From Camellia lanceoleosa (lineage: Eukaryota > Streptophyta > Magnoliopsida > Ericales > Theaceae): a stretch of DNA of 64,000 bases. The notes below the pieces were generated by a model. It was given only the letters and a program-made list of their open reading frames with translations, was not told where the DNA came from and made no database searches. A program made the translations under genes and the position numbers. The stretch lies in the NCBI GenBank assembly GCA_025200525.1, contig CM045762.1:22231374-22295373 (forward strand), in the 5' to 3' direction. Below, piece after piece: positions 11,134 to 23,339 of the stretch; within the stretch, counting starts at the first letter, position 1; each line of letters starts with the position of its first letter.

Positions 11134-12246
11134 CCCCCCAACCCAATCAATGTCATTCTAAGCCTAACTCTCACAAGCAACTAATACCTTTTATTTATTT
11201 TTTTCTTTTTCTTTTTTCATGTGGGAAAAAGTCAGATTAAGATGAGAATCTCTTCAAGCAAAACCAAAATACTGTTCCACTCTCTCAACACAAATTTTGA
11301 TGAAATACCAAACTTTGGCAGACATTCCCCTCTATCAATTGATGATGAGGACTATTAATTAATATTAATATTTTATAGTACAAAAATGTTAAAAATTGAT
11401 AATTTTGCTCCAATATTTATATCATTTTTCCAGCACAACCATCACCTCATATTTGTAACCCCTCTTCAATTTTTATAAAATACATCTAACTGTTAATAGA
11501 AATGTCAAAATTTATACTAATTTGACACTAAAAATAATGATGCTAAAATTAGACAATTTGAATGACAACTCCATTAAAGCACAAAACTGTTATAATGCAA
11601 GTATGATAACCCAAACAGCAGCAACACAATAATATGAATTGCATCTACAGAGAAACTATTAGAAAGAGACCAACCTGATATGTTCGCAGCCAATTCTTCT
11701 TCTTTTTTTAAAATGGAGGACGGGTTTGACTATACAACCTGATATGTTCAGAAAGCATATTTTGAATTACAAGCATGAACATGTCAATCACAATTTAAGA
11801 ACAAAATTGTTCTTAAATCATACAATGATACCTACACTCTCTTTTTCATGTTTAAGAAATTCACAGGAGATGGAATGAGAAGGAATGCACTGACCTTTAT
11901 GAATGGTCGTTCACACGTCGCCACATCGCCGTCCCTCGCTGCTCACAAATGGCTGCCGTCATTACTCTCGAAGGTCACTGCTCACCCTCGTCGGTCACAG
12001 GAGATGGAACAAAATTGAGATTTTTGATTTTGAATGATTTTGATTTGAGGATTTCGGGGATTTTGGTTCTACTAACAGTTAGGGATTGGGATTTTGGAGA
12101 TTTTAGGGATTTCGATTTGAGCAATTTAGGAATGATTGAGGCGGAATGATTTTAGGGTCCTCGAATTCAAGTTTCGGTTTGAGCAATTTAGGATCCAATT
12201 TCGGTTTGTGGGATTTTGATTTTAGGGATTTTGGAGATTTGAGGAA
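11134..12246. other. CACTA-internal region with no recognised gene
   Basis: AT-rich to about 11880, then a stretch rich in GATTTTGGGATTT-like repeats (about 12010-12245). A 66-codon plus-strand frame from 11949 overlaps these repeats and resembles nothing I know; I do not call it a gene. Placement inside the CACTA element is by position. Confidence 0.4.
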
Positions 12247-12727
12247 TTTAGGACTTTGACCGCGAAATGGGATACAACAAGCGGGATGCCAAATTTTATT
12301 TATTTGCGACGGTATATTTTAACCGTCGCAAATGAGCGTAATTACCAAATGAAACGATGTCATTTTACCAGAGTTTTTTGCGATGGGCTTCTGCCGTCAC
12401 AGATGGTCCACCATTTGCGACAGTAACATATTACCGTCGCTAATAAGACATTTTTTGCGACGGTATATCGTGCGTCGCCAATGTTTCTGCAAATTTCTTT
12501 TTACAATCTTTAGCAACGGAATACGTCCCGTCGCAAAAGTCCATGTTTCTCGATGGTAGATACACGCCGTCGCAAAATCCTTTTTTGGCGACGGCAAATA
12601 TATACCGTTGCAAAAAATTATTTTTTTGGCGACGGCAACTATATCCCGTCGCAAAAAACCCCTTTTTGCGACGGTAGTCACCCCATCGCAAAAACCTCCG
12701 TGTTATTAGCCAGGTTTTCTTGTAGTG
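12247..12727 (-). repeat. CACTA subterminal repeats and terminal inverted repeat
   Basis: Many inverted copies of TTTTTGCGACGG / CCGTCGCAAAAA about every 30-60 bp, ending in the terminal TTTTCTTGTAGTG. In CACTA elements such motifs bind the element's own accessory DNA-binding protein. Three bases beyond the end (AGA, 12728-12730) would be one copy of the target duplication; the other copy lies outside the window. Confidence 0.8.
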
Positions 12728-12984
12728 AGAAGAAGAAGAATTAGAAAATTTAAATCTTGTCATAATCGACAAAAAATTTATTTATGGTGCAAAGAATGGG
12801 TAGTTTCAAAAACTAGTTTTTATTATTATTCTTGTCTATTGTTTGATTTTGTTCAAACTTTCTTTTATTCGCAAGAATAAGAAACAATGATGTTGATGAT
12901 AATGATGAGTTTTGGTGGGATGGTTTGGAATTTTGTAATGAGGAAGTAGAGTAATAGAAAACAATTAAAACTTGAAAAATAATG
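12728..12984. other. Spacer between two CACTA elements
   Basis: 257 bp of AT-rich DNA with no gene or repeat recognised. It is possibly ancestral sequence into which both CACTA elements inserted. Confidence 0.4.
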
Positions 12985-13469
12985 CACTACTAGAAAATTG
13001 ACTTTTTGCGTCTAATTTTTTGCGACGGACTATTTAACCGTCGCAAAAAAAAAAAAAAAAATCGCAACGGGGAAAAAAGCGGACGCAAAAAATAAATGAA
13101 TGGAAATAGTTTAAAACTACATCATTTTACTTTGCTCAATTTATTATTCCTATTTCGTTTATTTATTTTATATGCCAATGCCCTAGTCCCTTTTCCTCTC
13201 ACGACATTCACAAACTGTCTCTCTCGCTCTCTTGCTCGCCATTGTTGCAGCTCCAGTGGTATGAATCTGTCTCTCGGTCTTTCACTTTCTTCATCATCCT
13301 CTGTTTCTCTGATCTTCAATTTCATTTTTTGACTCAAAATTCAATTTTCTAAGTTGAATTTTCTTGAGAAAGATGCAGCCTCTACGAGATTTGATCGACG
13401 ATGAAACAAAAAATTGTTGAGTGAAATTAGGTTAATTGTTTGATCGAGCAAAGAGAAAAAAACAGAGAG

Positions 13470-13556
13470 ATGAGAAGCACAATCAACAACGCTCTAGATA
13501 CGATAAGCGCTGCTGCGACTGCGATCGCGTCAGCTGGGACTCAAGCTTCGGTTTAG
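13470..13556 (+). pseudogene. Captured first-exon-like fragment
   Basis: A 28-codon frame starting MRSTINNALDTISAAATAIA runs from the ATG at 13470 to a TAG at 13554, followed at once by a plausible 5' splice site (GTAAAC). About 280 bp upstream is a TC-rich, UTR-like stretch. The N-terminus recalls a plant hydroxyproline-rich-type protein family beginning MRS...ETVNAAATAI; this resemblance is from memory and weak. It may be the first exon of a captured gene. Confidence 0.3.
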
Positions 13557-14170
13557 GTAAACAATTTGATTCGAATTTTAACTATAATTTACGTTGCTTG
13601 TTGTGTTTGATGATTTGATTATCTCAATTAGATACATGAATCTCTCGAGTTTCGATTTCTAATTCTAACCTCTGTATAATCTGAACATTTAGGTTCAAGG
13701 TCTGCTGATTATATATATGTTACGTTGATCATTTCACTTTGTTTGATGTAGCTTTTGGAAATTATATTTGTTTAATGCTTTTTATTTTTATTTTTGTTGC
13801 AAGTCATCCTCATCATCTTGAAATTGAGAAGGCAAAGAAGATGCTGAAAGTAAGAACGGAGATGTATCCTACAATATATGTATATATATATCACTTTGTT
13901 AAGGTTATTGTTTGGCACTAAGTGTTTGAATGAACAAGCATTGATTAGCAATACAAATCGTAAATTATTATTTATGATAGCCTTTGAAAGATTTGGTTAT
14001 GATAAATTTTATTTTTTGTCTGTTTTGGAGGAAATAACCATTGACATTGACAACCTGAAGCTCATCTTGTCATAATAGCTTGTGGCTCTGCTTTGGAGGT
14101 AATTTATACTGTTGTTATCTCTTTTGATAATGTTAATGTTGGTCTAAATTAAAAGTTAATGTATTCTCTG

Positions 14171-15309
14171 AAGCTCCGTCATCGTTACTCCCAAAAAGAA
14201 GCACTCCTCGATTGCCAGAGTTTCAAGTGCGTGCTCAAACTAGCGTGCTGCTTGTGCATCTGTTCATGTACAAACATCATTGTTTTGAGTCTAAGTTTGG
14301 GCCATATCTTGTGCAAATAAAATCTCTTGCCCCTTTGTGTGGCTAAAATATTCCTTCATCATGTTCCTTCTCAAGAATTTCACCTGAAGATAGTGGAGAG
14401 GGCTATGCAACATACATCTGCAGTTTCATCATCCCCGGTTTCTTGCAGTGATACTGATAAGGTTTGTGAATGAATTTACCCACCAAAAAAAAAAAAATTG
14501 TTATTGAATTTAATGGTTACTTAAGTATACTCTGACACAATTAATAAATTGTGTCCTTGATTGTGACTCTTGTGCCTAAGAAGGATACAACACAGTTCCA
14601 ATTAATATATGTATGTTTATGTTTATTTTAAAATGTTGTTAAATAAAAAATTGAGTTAAAAATTGAAAACTAGATTAAAGTAGTTTGATGATTAATTTTT
14701 ATAATAATAAATTAAGGTAGTTAAATAAAAATTAATTTAAAGTGTTATTAAATAAGAAATTTAGATAAAAAGATAAAACAAGGTTCGTTTCTTCTTCTTA
14801 CATTGAAATTTAACTTTGACTAATTTTTTTTCCTTCTCCGCTCTCAAAATATGCATGTGAAACAAACTCTCTATTAGTTTGGATGGAATTTTTTTTTCCC
14901 TTCTTACAATGCTAAATATGTATTATTTGAATTGTTTAAATGGTTGAGCTTCTGTGCCTAGAAATTCTTTGCAGGAAGTTGCTGAACCAATGCACATGTA
15001 TAACATCTTCACATAATTTTGAAATATATACAGTACTTTTAAATTATTCTACATGCTTGGTTGTGGTCCCTTCACCTAAGAATGCTTGCTGACATGATCT
15101 TCTCCTTTATTGCTATTATTATATACTCGAAAATTAACAAATGAATAAAATTATGAAACAGAGGTGGAAAATGGAGTCCATTGAGAAACGTGATGTGATG
15201 GTGTACATGAAGATCTTCAAGTTTCCATATAAGTTCTGGCATTGTGGACCCGAAAAAGAGTTCTTTATATATGCCCATGAGTGGAGAGGTTACTACACGT
15301 TCTGGTAGG
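14171..15309 (+). other. Possible captured exon remnants
   Basis: Higher-GC islands within AT-rich, intron-like DNA. About 14171-14345 is open (APSSLLPKRSTPRLPEFQ), 14384-14462 is serine-rich, and 15165-15309 encodes [17 protein letters not shown]. None is recognised. They look like exons of the same captured locus, but I cannot order or frame them. Confidence 0.25.
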
Positions 15310-15603
15310 TTCGTATAATTTATTCAGAATTACTGTACTTGCATCCTAAAAGTCATCCTGTTTTTTAATTTTATTTTATTTTATTTTGTTTCGTACTGGG
15401 TGTGTTCTGTTATTTCATGGATCGTGAATCATTCTACTGAATTATGTGTGTGTGGACTGCATTTCCCTTCACCCATCTATCAATTTTATTATAAATGTTC
15501 TACCACTTGTTCCACATGACAAATAGCATTTTTAAGACTTATGGTCTTCTATTGCAGTTTATTTTGAGTATCTAATGACTTTTGCTTTGTTTATTTGGGT
15601 AAG

Positions 15604-16790
15604 CCTTCAGATTCACTCTTCAATGATCATAGGCAGCTGGTACCTCAGAGGCCACGACCACCTCCTTTTTTCCCAGAAAACCATCATTCTGTTGACAATT
15701 TTGGTCCTTTTGTTGAAACTCAGAGGTATTTGTAACATAAGCTGTGCCTTCTGTGTGTGTAGGCAAGTGCTCGTTACTGTGTATTTGTTAATGTTATGGA
15801 AAATTTAAGCATGTTGCTCGTACTCAAGCAATGCAAGTGGAAGGTTAGAATCTAGTAACAAGTTCCACTGCATCTGGAGGATAAAAACATTGAAAGTTTG
15901 TCTATTATGCACCATGTTCTATGACATTGCTATTGTAGATGTTGGTTGCTTTTGATGAAAATTTGGGATAAAATCATGAATAAATAGGTCCAAAATTATG
16001 ATCCGGTATAGTTGAAATCGCAGATCTCTTAATTATAACATGTCTTGTGTTGCACCAGACTCCCACGGGATATCGTGCATTAGGACCCATGGCTGGGGTT
16101 AAGGTTTGGGATGCAAGTACCTTGACAACGTCTGCCAGGATGGGCATATATCGGGACTATTAGGTAACCTGCTCTGAATATCCATACTGGATGGGGTTCG
16201 AAGCCCTTTTAACAGGTGTAGATGTGGGCTCATTTTGGGTTTAAGAGGCCTGCTTTGCCTCATCCCATGTCAATCATAAAGTATCTTACTAAATACCTGT
16301 CTAAAAAATTGTCAAAATTGCGGTTCGCAGAGCTCTTTTGGTATTTTTTTGGTTGCTCATTGCTGTAAAATGGTAGTAAAGAATATTACCGTTGTTGGTT
16401 AAATGGTTAAAGTCATGTGCTTTTTATTAAGAGAATTTTCTGTTCATTTCGGACATGCTCTAGTTAGTAGCACATAGTTTATCCTAAGATATGTGTAATT
16501 TTCCCTAAATTTATCTGATTATGCTGTTGATTTGTCTTACAGAACTACCGTATCTCCCCCTGTATGGGGTAACCAGGCAAAGTTGCCAGGCAATTTTAGC
16601 AACTCATGGACTCACCAAGAGCAACCTGTAGTCTTACCTTACGATTCTAGAAAAAAAATTTGCAACCAAGAATGTGGATGCTCAAGCTGCAAAAAGAACC
16701 AGGTCCCCACCTATACCATCTGCGTATGAAGTTTCTTAGGAAAATTCTCATCTTAGTCGAAATGACAAAATTCAAGCTGTGCTTGAGGCA
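15604..16790 (+). pseudogene. Captured two-exon gene fragment (possibly SAC3-like)
   Basis: Exon 15604-15725 encodes a proline-rich stretch (VPQRPRPPPFFPENHH...FGPFVETQ) ending at ag|GT. Exon 16543-16790 begins after TTACAG and continues in phase (TTVSPPVWGNQAKLPGNF...). The frame is kept across the 817-bp intron, which is good evidence of a real captured gene. Within the second exon a frameshift separates this from KRTRSPPIPSAYEVS in another frame, followed by a TAG. KRTRSPPIPS repeats recall the N-terminal part of plant SAC3/GANP-family mRNA-export proteins; this assignment is tentative. The solo LTR at 16791 interrupts the exon and reading resumes after 19211. Confidence 0.45.
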
Positions 16791-17731
16791 TGTAACAACC
16801 CGACCCTCATAAGTGCTTGTGATATAAGCTAGCCCTTTTATTTTGAGCTGTTACATGCCTAATGTGAAACTGCATAAGAAGTTAAGTTAAAATAACTAAG
16901 TTCTATGACTTAAAGCCTTGTGGAATGAATGTTATCTGTTAGGAAAGAAATGAACATGTTACTAATAGAACGATAAAGCAGAAATTGGGGGCCTTAGAGG
17001 TTTAAGAAGATGGAATTGATGATATATGTGGAATCAGTATAATTTTTATGTAATATTAAGCATGTTTGTGAAATTTCAATTTTCGGATGTTAAACGATTC
17101 ATTTTTGTCTTATTCTCTTTTATTGGATATAACTATAAGTGTTCATAGTTTATTGGTTAGAAACACAAGTTTAACTCAACTAGCTCTAAAAACAAAAGGG
17201 AAGAAGAGGAAGATTGAGGGGTAGAGAAAGGAGATCCTCAAGAAGGTTGGGATTTGGGCTTAAGGTATGTAATGTTTGTTTAAATTTCACCCACAACCCT
17301 TCTTGTCATAAGTTATGTGAGATATCTCTATGATCATGTATCTAAGTGTTGGAGTTGTGGTGTTGTGAATATGGGAAGTGATTTGGTAAGATGGCCTTAT
17401 TTTGCATGTGTAGACTCAAATTGAAGTACTGATGAGAAGCTCTACTCTATCTCTTTCATTGCTTTGTGTGAATTCAAGTATGTGGTATGATTTTGTGTCT
17501 ATGTGTGGAGGTGTGAGAGCAAGTAGAAATTTTAGGAATTGGAGTGAATTGTAAGTTGTAGATTCATGATTTGAATTATACTCAATGATATATGTAATTT
17601 GATCCTTGTTCACATATATTACATGCTTTGAGTCTATATATTGGTAATTTAAAGTTGAATTTTTGAGACCCTAAACATGTCCACAAGAGGGTGAAAATGT
17701 GCAGAAATTTCGGACATTTGGTGCAGAATCG

Positions 17732-17919
17732 CAGCACGTGCGGGGCCCAAGGCCGCACGTGCGGGAACCCCCAGCCGCACGTGCGGGAGTCATGGCCGCA
17801 CGTGCGGAGAAATGGCAAAATTGGGCGTTAGACACTGCAAAAAAAGCACGTGCGGGGCCTCAATGCCGCACGTGCGGGAGGTGTGCCGCACGTGCGGGAG
17901 ATCCTAGCCGCACGTGCGG
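17732..17919. repeat. Phased array of CCGCACGTGCGG palindromes (G-box cores)
   Basis: Eight copies: near-copies at about 17732 and 17844 and six perfect 12-bp palindromes starting at 17753, 17775, 17796, 17866, 17886 and 17908. Steps are 20-22 bp except for one gap of about 48 bp. Each contains CACGTG, the G-box hexamer bound by plant bZIP and bHLH factors. The array lies in the same part of the LTR as the CCGCTCGAGCGG cluster of the sister copy. Confidence 0.9.
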
Positions 17920-18403
17920 CCCAAGGCAGAAAAGCCGGGATGCTCCGTTTTGCGTGTAGGGTCCTCTAATGTTGTCAAAACCTGCAATTTATATTATTTG
18001 AATGTTCGTTAATTCAATCAAAATAAGTGAACCGAATGTTGATTTAACAAGGATAAAGGGGCTAATGTGGTTTTCATATATGTAGGAAACACCTCAGGAG
18101 GAAGTGCACCGACGCAATACAGTGAGTAATAGTACCTCGATGACTCTTTACTCAATTTATTATTATTCACAGTAAGGTTATGTGTTGACGTTGTGTTATG
18201 ATACTACAAACCTTGATGTCAACTTGGAATGGTACGAGATGTGATTACACTATGCATGAATGAATATGAACTTGGGAATGTGAATGATAAAAGTGTGGGT
18301 ACGTAAACCACTATGAAATTGTGGAAACATTAAAAAGGTTGTGAAGTCATGCACGTCATATGTGAACATTGGACTGTACCAAGGATATTATGAATGTACT
18401 AAT

Positions 18404-18560
18404 GTGGCCTAGAGCCATTTGTGAACCAACGTGGCTCAAAGCCATTTGTGAACCAATATGGCCTCGAGCCGTCTGTGAAGCGATGTAACTACGAGCCTTT
18501 TGTGAACTATGTGACCAAGGGTCACTTGTGAATTGTGAATCAATGTGGCCAAGGGCCGAT
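18404..18560. repeat. Degenerate 27-31 bp tandem repeat in solo LTR
   Basis: Units of the type GTGGCCTAGAGCCATTTGTG recur at about 18404, 18431 and 18458, with more decayed copies after. This is probably the equivalent of the AAGCCCTTG repeats of the sister LTR. Confidence 0.65.
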
Positions 18561-20829
18561 ATGTGAGATATGAAATTGTGCTATTGTGAACTTGTGAATC
18601 AAAAGAACCAAAAGTCTATGTGACTTCTTGAACATGTTATGGATATTATGAACCGATTATATTGTTCCAGCAAGCTATACAGAGACAGACCGATTACACA
18701 TTTTCAGCATTCATTATGTTTACATACACACTAGTACTATTATTCACCGAGCTTGGCTCACCCTGTGTTATGTCTATCTCTGTAGGTAACCCACCAGGAG
18801 GTCGACCATAACTCAGCGTCGTCATACTTTTGTCAACATAGGCACAGCCAAGCTTTGGGGTCGAAACCCTACTTTTGTGGAGATTGGTTGGGTGATGACT
18901 CACTCTTTTGTCATCGGCTAGGGTTGTTATGTACTTAATATTTTTGTTATATACCTCACCTCGGGGTTGGACTTGTATATGCATGTAACTAACGAACCCT
19001 CAAATATATTTTGGCTTTTGGTATATTTGTCCTGTAAGCTGTTTATGATCCTGGCATAACTTAGTAGCTCAATGGATGGCATATTTCCTGATTTTATAGC
19101 ACTTATTATGATTGCTTCCGGTCAGGCCCCTATGTGATAGTAGGTTTAGTGTCCTTTACTGCATAGGTCATGCCCAAACTTTTAGGGGCAAGTTCGGGGC
19201 GTGACAAGGCAGGTGTCTGTCCACGGCTTGTGGAGCTTCTGCTATATGTTCCTATTTGCTTCATACTTCTTCATTATGACATTGATTTTAAATTTGGTAT
19301 GTCTTTTAGTTTTCTAGAATTAGTTCTTCAAAAAAAATTCTCTTTTTTTGCAAATTAGTGGAATTTTTTTTTTTCTCTAGGCTAAATTTCATTATGTGTT
19401 ATTCTTTTTATAGTGGTCAGATTTGTAAAAGTAGTACTAACTAACTAACTAAATTTTGTTTTTCACAAATCATCCATCGCCTACAGTTCTTATACTCGCA
19501 CTTAGGACAATGGGAAACATTGTTAATGGTGATGATGCCCAAACTCAGGTATTAATGATTTCTACTTCTGTACTATTAGTTCTTACCATAATATTAGTTT
19601 GATGCAATATTTTCAATTCTTCATATTCATTCACTGCATTTCTGTACTAATACCAACATCGAAGATGATATTCTTGTAATCAATACAATTACCATATTTG
19701 TTAATATATTACAACTTATTGTAGTAGATTTGTTTTGGCATTCTGGTAGTGAAAAAAGATGGATGGAAAAGGACTTCCTAGAGAAGGCTTCTGATTCTTT
19801 TTTTTTTTTTTGATCAACAAAAAAAAAAAAAATTATTGATAAATAAAAAAAGGAACGAGGAGAAGGCTTCTGGCATGGATAAGAATAGAAAATTTGGTTT
19901 TACTATTTGGTTTTATACTTTACATGTACATGACCCAGCCCTGTTTTTTTTATTTGAACTTCTAGTTAATCATTCTTTATCAAAGTGAAATAATGTAAGA
20001 TTTTTACTTTGCTCCTTGTACTAGAAAAGCTGAATGCTGAGATCATTTAAAAAAAATAAATTTAGCACGTAAAACTGCATTTTATAGGAATGAGAGTGCT
20101 GAGAAAGATTGAAATTCACTATCTCTCTCTCTCATTTGTTTGACATTGACAAACTTTATATACTTCTCCCCCACATGAGAAATTAATTCTTTTAATTTGT
20201 TTCTGTCTGTGATTGACAACCATGTCCTCCCTTGTCTCTATCAACTTCTCACACAAAATCACAAGAAAAGCATCGAGAAATAAGCTTGCCGAACAATATC
20301 AAATATCACTGCTGGGAATAGAAATCAAATTCAGGTATATGGATTCTCTCGCATATCCTCAAAAGATTCTTATGTGTCATCAACTATGATTATGTGACAC
20401 AACGTGGCACAAATCTCTCTTTGCTTGCATGTATTGTGTTCGTCAACCATGACTGACTGGGTTCATTGGTGGAAATGAGGGCTTTTATCCTCATTTTATT
20501 CACGATTGATAGGACATTTTTTTTAATCTTTTCCAACTAACATCTATCTAATCTAAAATCATTTGTTACTGAAGGTATATATTTGAGTTAGAAATTTGGG
20601 CACAACTTGTTTATCATTAGAGGAGAGGCACATGCACTCATCATAACTGTTTTCATATCGAACCACTCTTGTTCTGTTTTGTAAATGGCATCTGGGTTGT
20701 GTTCTGACTGTCTATTTTGATTTCCATAATTTCTTTGCAATGTTTTCTTTGCTTGAGCCTTTATATCTAAAGAAAGATCTAGAAATTGGGTACTCTGTTG
20801 AAAATCCTAAAGAGAATGGTATTTAACAG

Positions 20830-20883
20830 GCGACTTCAATTGAGGGGCAAAAAAGAACTCTTCAGACAGATTATATTCTGAAG
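20830..20883 (+). pseudogene. Captured 54-bp exon-like segment
   Basis: Bounded by an acceptor (AACAG) and a donor (AAG|GTAAATT), with 18 codons reading ATSIEGQKRTLQTDYILK without a stop. It is exon-like in a non-coding context, between other exon-like pieces of the same CACTA element. Product unknown. Confidence 0.3.
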
Positions 20884-21248
20884 GTAAATTATTTTCAATC
20901 AGAGCAGGGTCAATGTCGGTTGTAAAGCAAATTATTTTTAATAATAATATTAATTTAGCAAATTTATTGAAGTACCGATTTATATTATTGTGCAGTTTCT
21001 GCTGAAAATGAGATTATGGATAGCTTCAAGATTTAAGATTGGCTTTGTTGCTAAAATCCGTCAAATGGATTTGTTAATTTGTTTGAAATTTGGTGATGTT
21101 ACTAAATTCACAATAATCTCCATGAATTTGAATTGTATTCTAACATCACAATAATCTCCATGAATTTAGAAATACATAATTGAAAAGTACTTTGTTGCTA
21201 AAATCCGTCAAATGGATTTGTTAATTTATTGCTTGGATGGCATTTCAG

Positions 21249-22103
21249 ATGAGTCTTGTGATTGATTCTCCAGTACACTCGTCAAGCAGCGACGACTTTG
21301 TTGCATTTCTTGATGCAGAGTTGAATTCTACTTTTGACATATCACCTGACCTAGATGGCGAGGACGAGGACGAGGACGAGGACAAAGACGATGATGAGGA
21401 TGATTCTAAGCCCAATATTGAGAGGTACCAGTTGTTTCTTACATTAGGTCTAAAGTTGTACCAGATAAAATTATTTTATTTTATTACTCTGTTGGGTCAA
21501 ATTTTATGTGGTTCTAGCCACGGCTTAGGGTCATGATCTTAGACACAAGTCTCAGTTGTCATCAGAAGATTGGTTTTCAGTATCTTGTTTGTGCTTGTTA
21601 AGACAAAATGTGCCACAAATAGGATTATACGAACAAAAGACAATAAAAAATCAAAAAGAAGAAGAATAGCATGGAGCAAAGAAATAGCAAAAACACAACA
21701 CTTCAAAGGTGCCACAAATAGGATTTTTTTTTTTTTTTTGTATATGAATTCAATGTTATCTATAAATTTGTATATATATATATATAGACCTTCATTTCTT
21801 CTTTAATTTAAAATTAGGTATGGGTTTTGATGAATGATGTACAAAGTACCTGAACTTTGTATATGATGTTTTTAGCTAGATCTGCAAATGTATACTTATG
21901 TGTTTTATGTATAAAAATAATTTGTATAATCATGGATAGATAAGCAAAAAATACAACTTCACCTATTAATCCTTTTTATTATTAATTATTGCAGATTGAG
22001 AAGTGGAATGAGCAGTGGGAGATGGGATTTTAACATGGCCTCTTTAGTTGAACATCTTCACTTGGCATGGAGTTTTTCAAATAGTATTTTGTGTTTTGTT
22101 TGA
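21249..22103 (+). pseudogene. Captured terminal exons encoding an acidic protein
   Basis: Exon 21249-21424 follows CATTTCAG and ends GAGAG|GTACC. It encodes MSLVIDSPVHSSSSDDFVAF and then an Asp/Glu-rich run around residues 37-58. A second exon starts after ATTGCAG at 21995, continues in phase (LRSGMSSGRWDFNMASLVEH) and stops at 22101. Phase conservation across the intron supports a genuine captured gene end. I do not recognise the family. A poly(T) stretch and an AT-rich microsatellite lie in the intron. Confidence 0.4.
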
Positions 22104-22289
22104 AACTAGTTATTTGGCTTTATTTGAAGCTTAATGGATTAATAAGGCTCCTAAGACTCCTCTTGAACAGGGACAATTGTTGTTTGTGAACGTTACATTG
22201 TTATGTTTCTTGTTGGTGCTTAATAGATTGTGTTTTGGCCATTACTATTGCTTAACGCCACATTTTTATGTTTTTTTTTTTTTTTTCAA

Positions 22290-22560
22290 TTTTTTTGCGA
22301 CAGTAACAAGATGGTCGCTAATACATTGTAGGCATTTTTAAAACTTTTTTGCGACTGCAAAATATCAGTCGCCATAAGTAAGTTAGGTGGTCGCAAATAG
22401 TTTTGCATTGTTATTTTCTTGATGCAAAAAGTATTTGCCACCCCCACATTCATGACCCCATTTGTCGTCAGATAAGCAAATGCAAAAAGTCTTTTGCGAC
22501 TGTATTTTTATTATTTGCGACGGTTTATAGCGGTCGCAAAAAGTACTTTTTTTAGTAGTG
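22290..22560 (+). repeat. Right subterminal region and terminus of the CACTA element
   Basis: Repeated TTTTTGCGAC / GGTCGCAAAAA motifs in both orientations, ending AGTACTTTTTTTAGTAGTG at 22560, next to the ATG duplication. Confidence 0.8.
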
Positions 22561-22563
22561 ATG

Positions 22564-23225
22564 TGAAGAATACATATATGTGATTAGGTTGTATCATGAA
22601 AAAAATAATATTTTATTTTAAGGTTTAATATGCATTGTCCTTATTAATAAATTTACATTAAAATATAATAAGAATTAAAATTTTAAGAATTTAATTTAAC
22701 GTACGTAATAATTGTTTTTGAGTATAGAATCTCCCAGCCTCTACTAATAAAAACAATTTTTGGGTTTGGTGTTGAGAGTTGGACTTAGGTTAGTTTTCGT
22801 GAGTGAAAATCATAATAATTTGGCCTCTCCATTTCATTGAAGTCTAACAAAAGGAATTATGTTCAGTCTAAGACATGACATCCCCCATTTTAGTATATAT
22901 ATATATATATATTTTTTTTTGAGTCATATTATCTTTTTATTTATTTTTATATTTTTTTATAAAAATTTTAAAAATATACTTATTTAAATCATTTCAAACA
23001 CCCTTTAAATATAATTGCTAAATTTGAATCCTACTGTTTTTGGTTCAAATCGTTGCTTTGTCGGTTGCCCAGTTCTACGAGTCAAGAATTTTGTTCTACC
23101 CACTACGAGCCCCGGTTATATATTGAGTTTTTTTTCATTAGGTTAAAAGTTTGTTTGGGAACACCTATTGTAGTATATATATATATTTTTTTATATTTTT
23201 ATTTTTTTTGGATCAAATTATTTCT
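22564..23225. other. AT-rich intergenic DNA
   Basis: No gene recognised. TA-rich microsatellites lie near 22896-22912 and 23175-23190. A short GC-richer patch at 23040-23120 is unassigned. Confidence 0.4.
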
Positions 23226-23339
23226 TTACTTTTTGGAAAAATTACTCATAAGTCCCATATTAGAAAATGTTACTACATCTAGTCCTGAGTGTTTTTTTAT
23301 AAACCATTTAGTCCTTTTTTTACATCACAACATCATCAA

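Larger units (their letters stand above)
1..12727 (-). mobile_element. CACTA (En/Spm) DNA transposon, partial, host of two nested solo LTRs
   Basis: The plus strand ends at 12715-12727 with TTTTCTTGTAGTG, which on the minus strand reads CACTACAAGAAAA, the usual CACTA terminus. Internal to it lie many inverted copies of a GCGACGG/CCGTCGC motif, typical of CACTA subterminal regions. Further inside on the same strand is a TNP2-type transposase gene beginning at 6078. The order terminus, subterminal repeats, transposase fits one minus-strand element whose other end lies left of position 1. Two solo LTRs (1200-5549 and 7311-11133) are nested in it. That the terminus and the transposase belong to one element is inference from order and orientation; the missing end prevents a target-duplication test. 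Confidence 0.7.
16791..19206 (-). mobile_element. Solo LTR, family beginning TGTCACGCCCC, minus strand
   Basis: On the minus strand it begins TGTCACGCCCCGAACTTGCC (from 19206) and ends GGGTTGTTACA (16791). Both flanks carry the perfect 5-bp duplication AGGCA (16786-16790 and 19207-19211). No internal coding sequence is present, so it is a solo LTR of 2416 bp. It matches the 7311-11133 LTR over its start and near 18740-18830. It sits inside the captured gene fragment of the CACTA element, so it is younger than the capture. Confidence 0.9.
12985..22560. mobile_element. Non-autonomous CACTA element carrying captured gene fragments
   Basis: Left end CACTACTAGAAAATTGACTT (12985), right end reading as CACTACTAAAAAAAGTAC on the minus strand (22560). 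Both are followed internally by GCGACGG/CCGTCGC subterminal motifs. The flanks are ATG at 12982-12984 and ATG at 22561-22563, a perfect 3-bp target duplication as expected for CACTA. I see no transposase. The interior instead has exon-like stretches with GT/AG borders, interrupted by a solo LTR at 16791-19206. Without that LTR the element is about 7.2 kb. Similar terminal motifs suggest it could be mobilised by a relative of the CACTA element on its left; that is inference. Confidence 0.85.

Noticed and set aside
13122..13337. Overlapping frames on both strands near 13100-13340
   Set aside because: Low-complexity TC-rich, UTR-like sequence upstream of the captured first exon; neither strand shows a domain.
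7311..19206. One giant element bounded by the inverted TGTCACGCCCC ends at 7311 and 19206
   Set aside because: Each end has its own TG...CA partner and its own flanking duplication, so these are two separate LTRs in opposite orientation.
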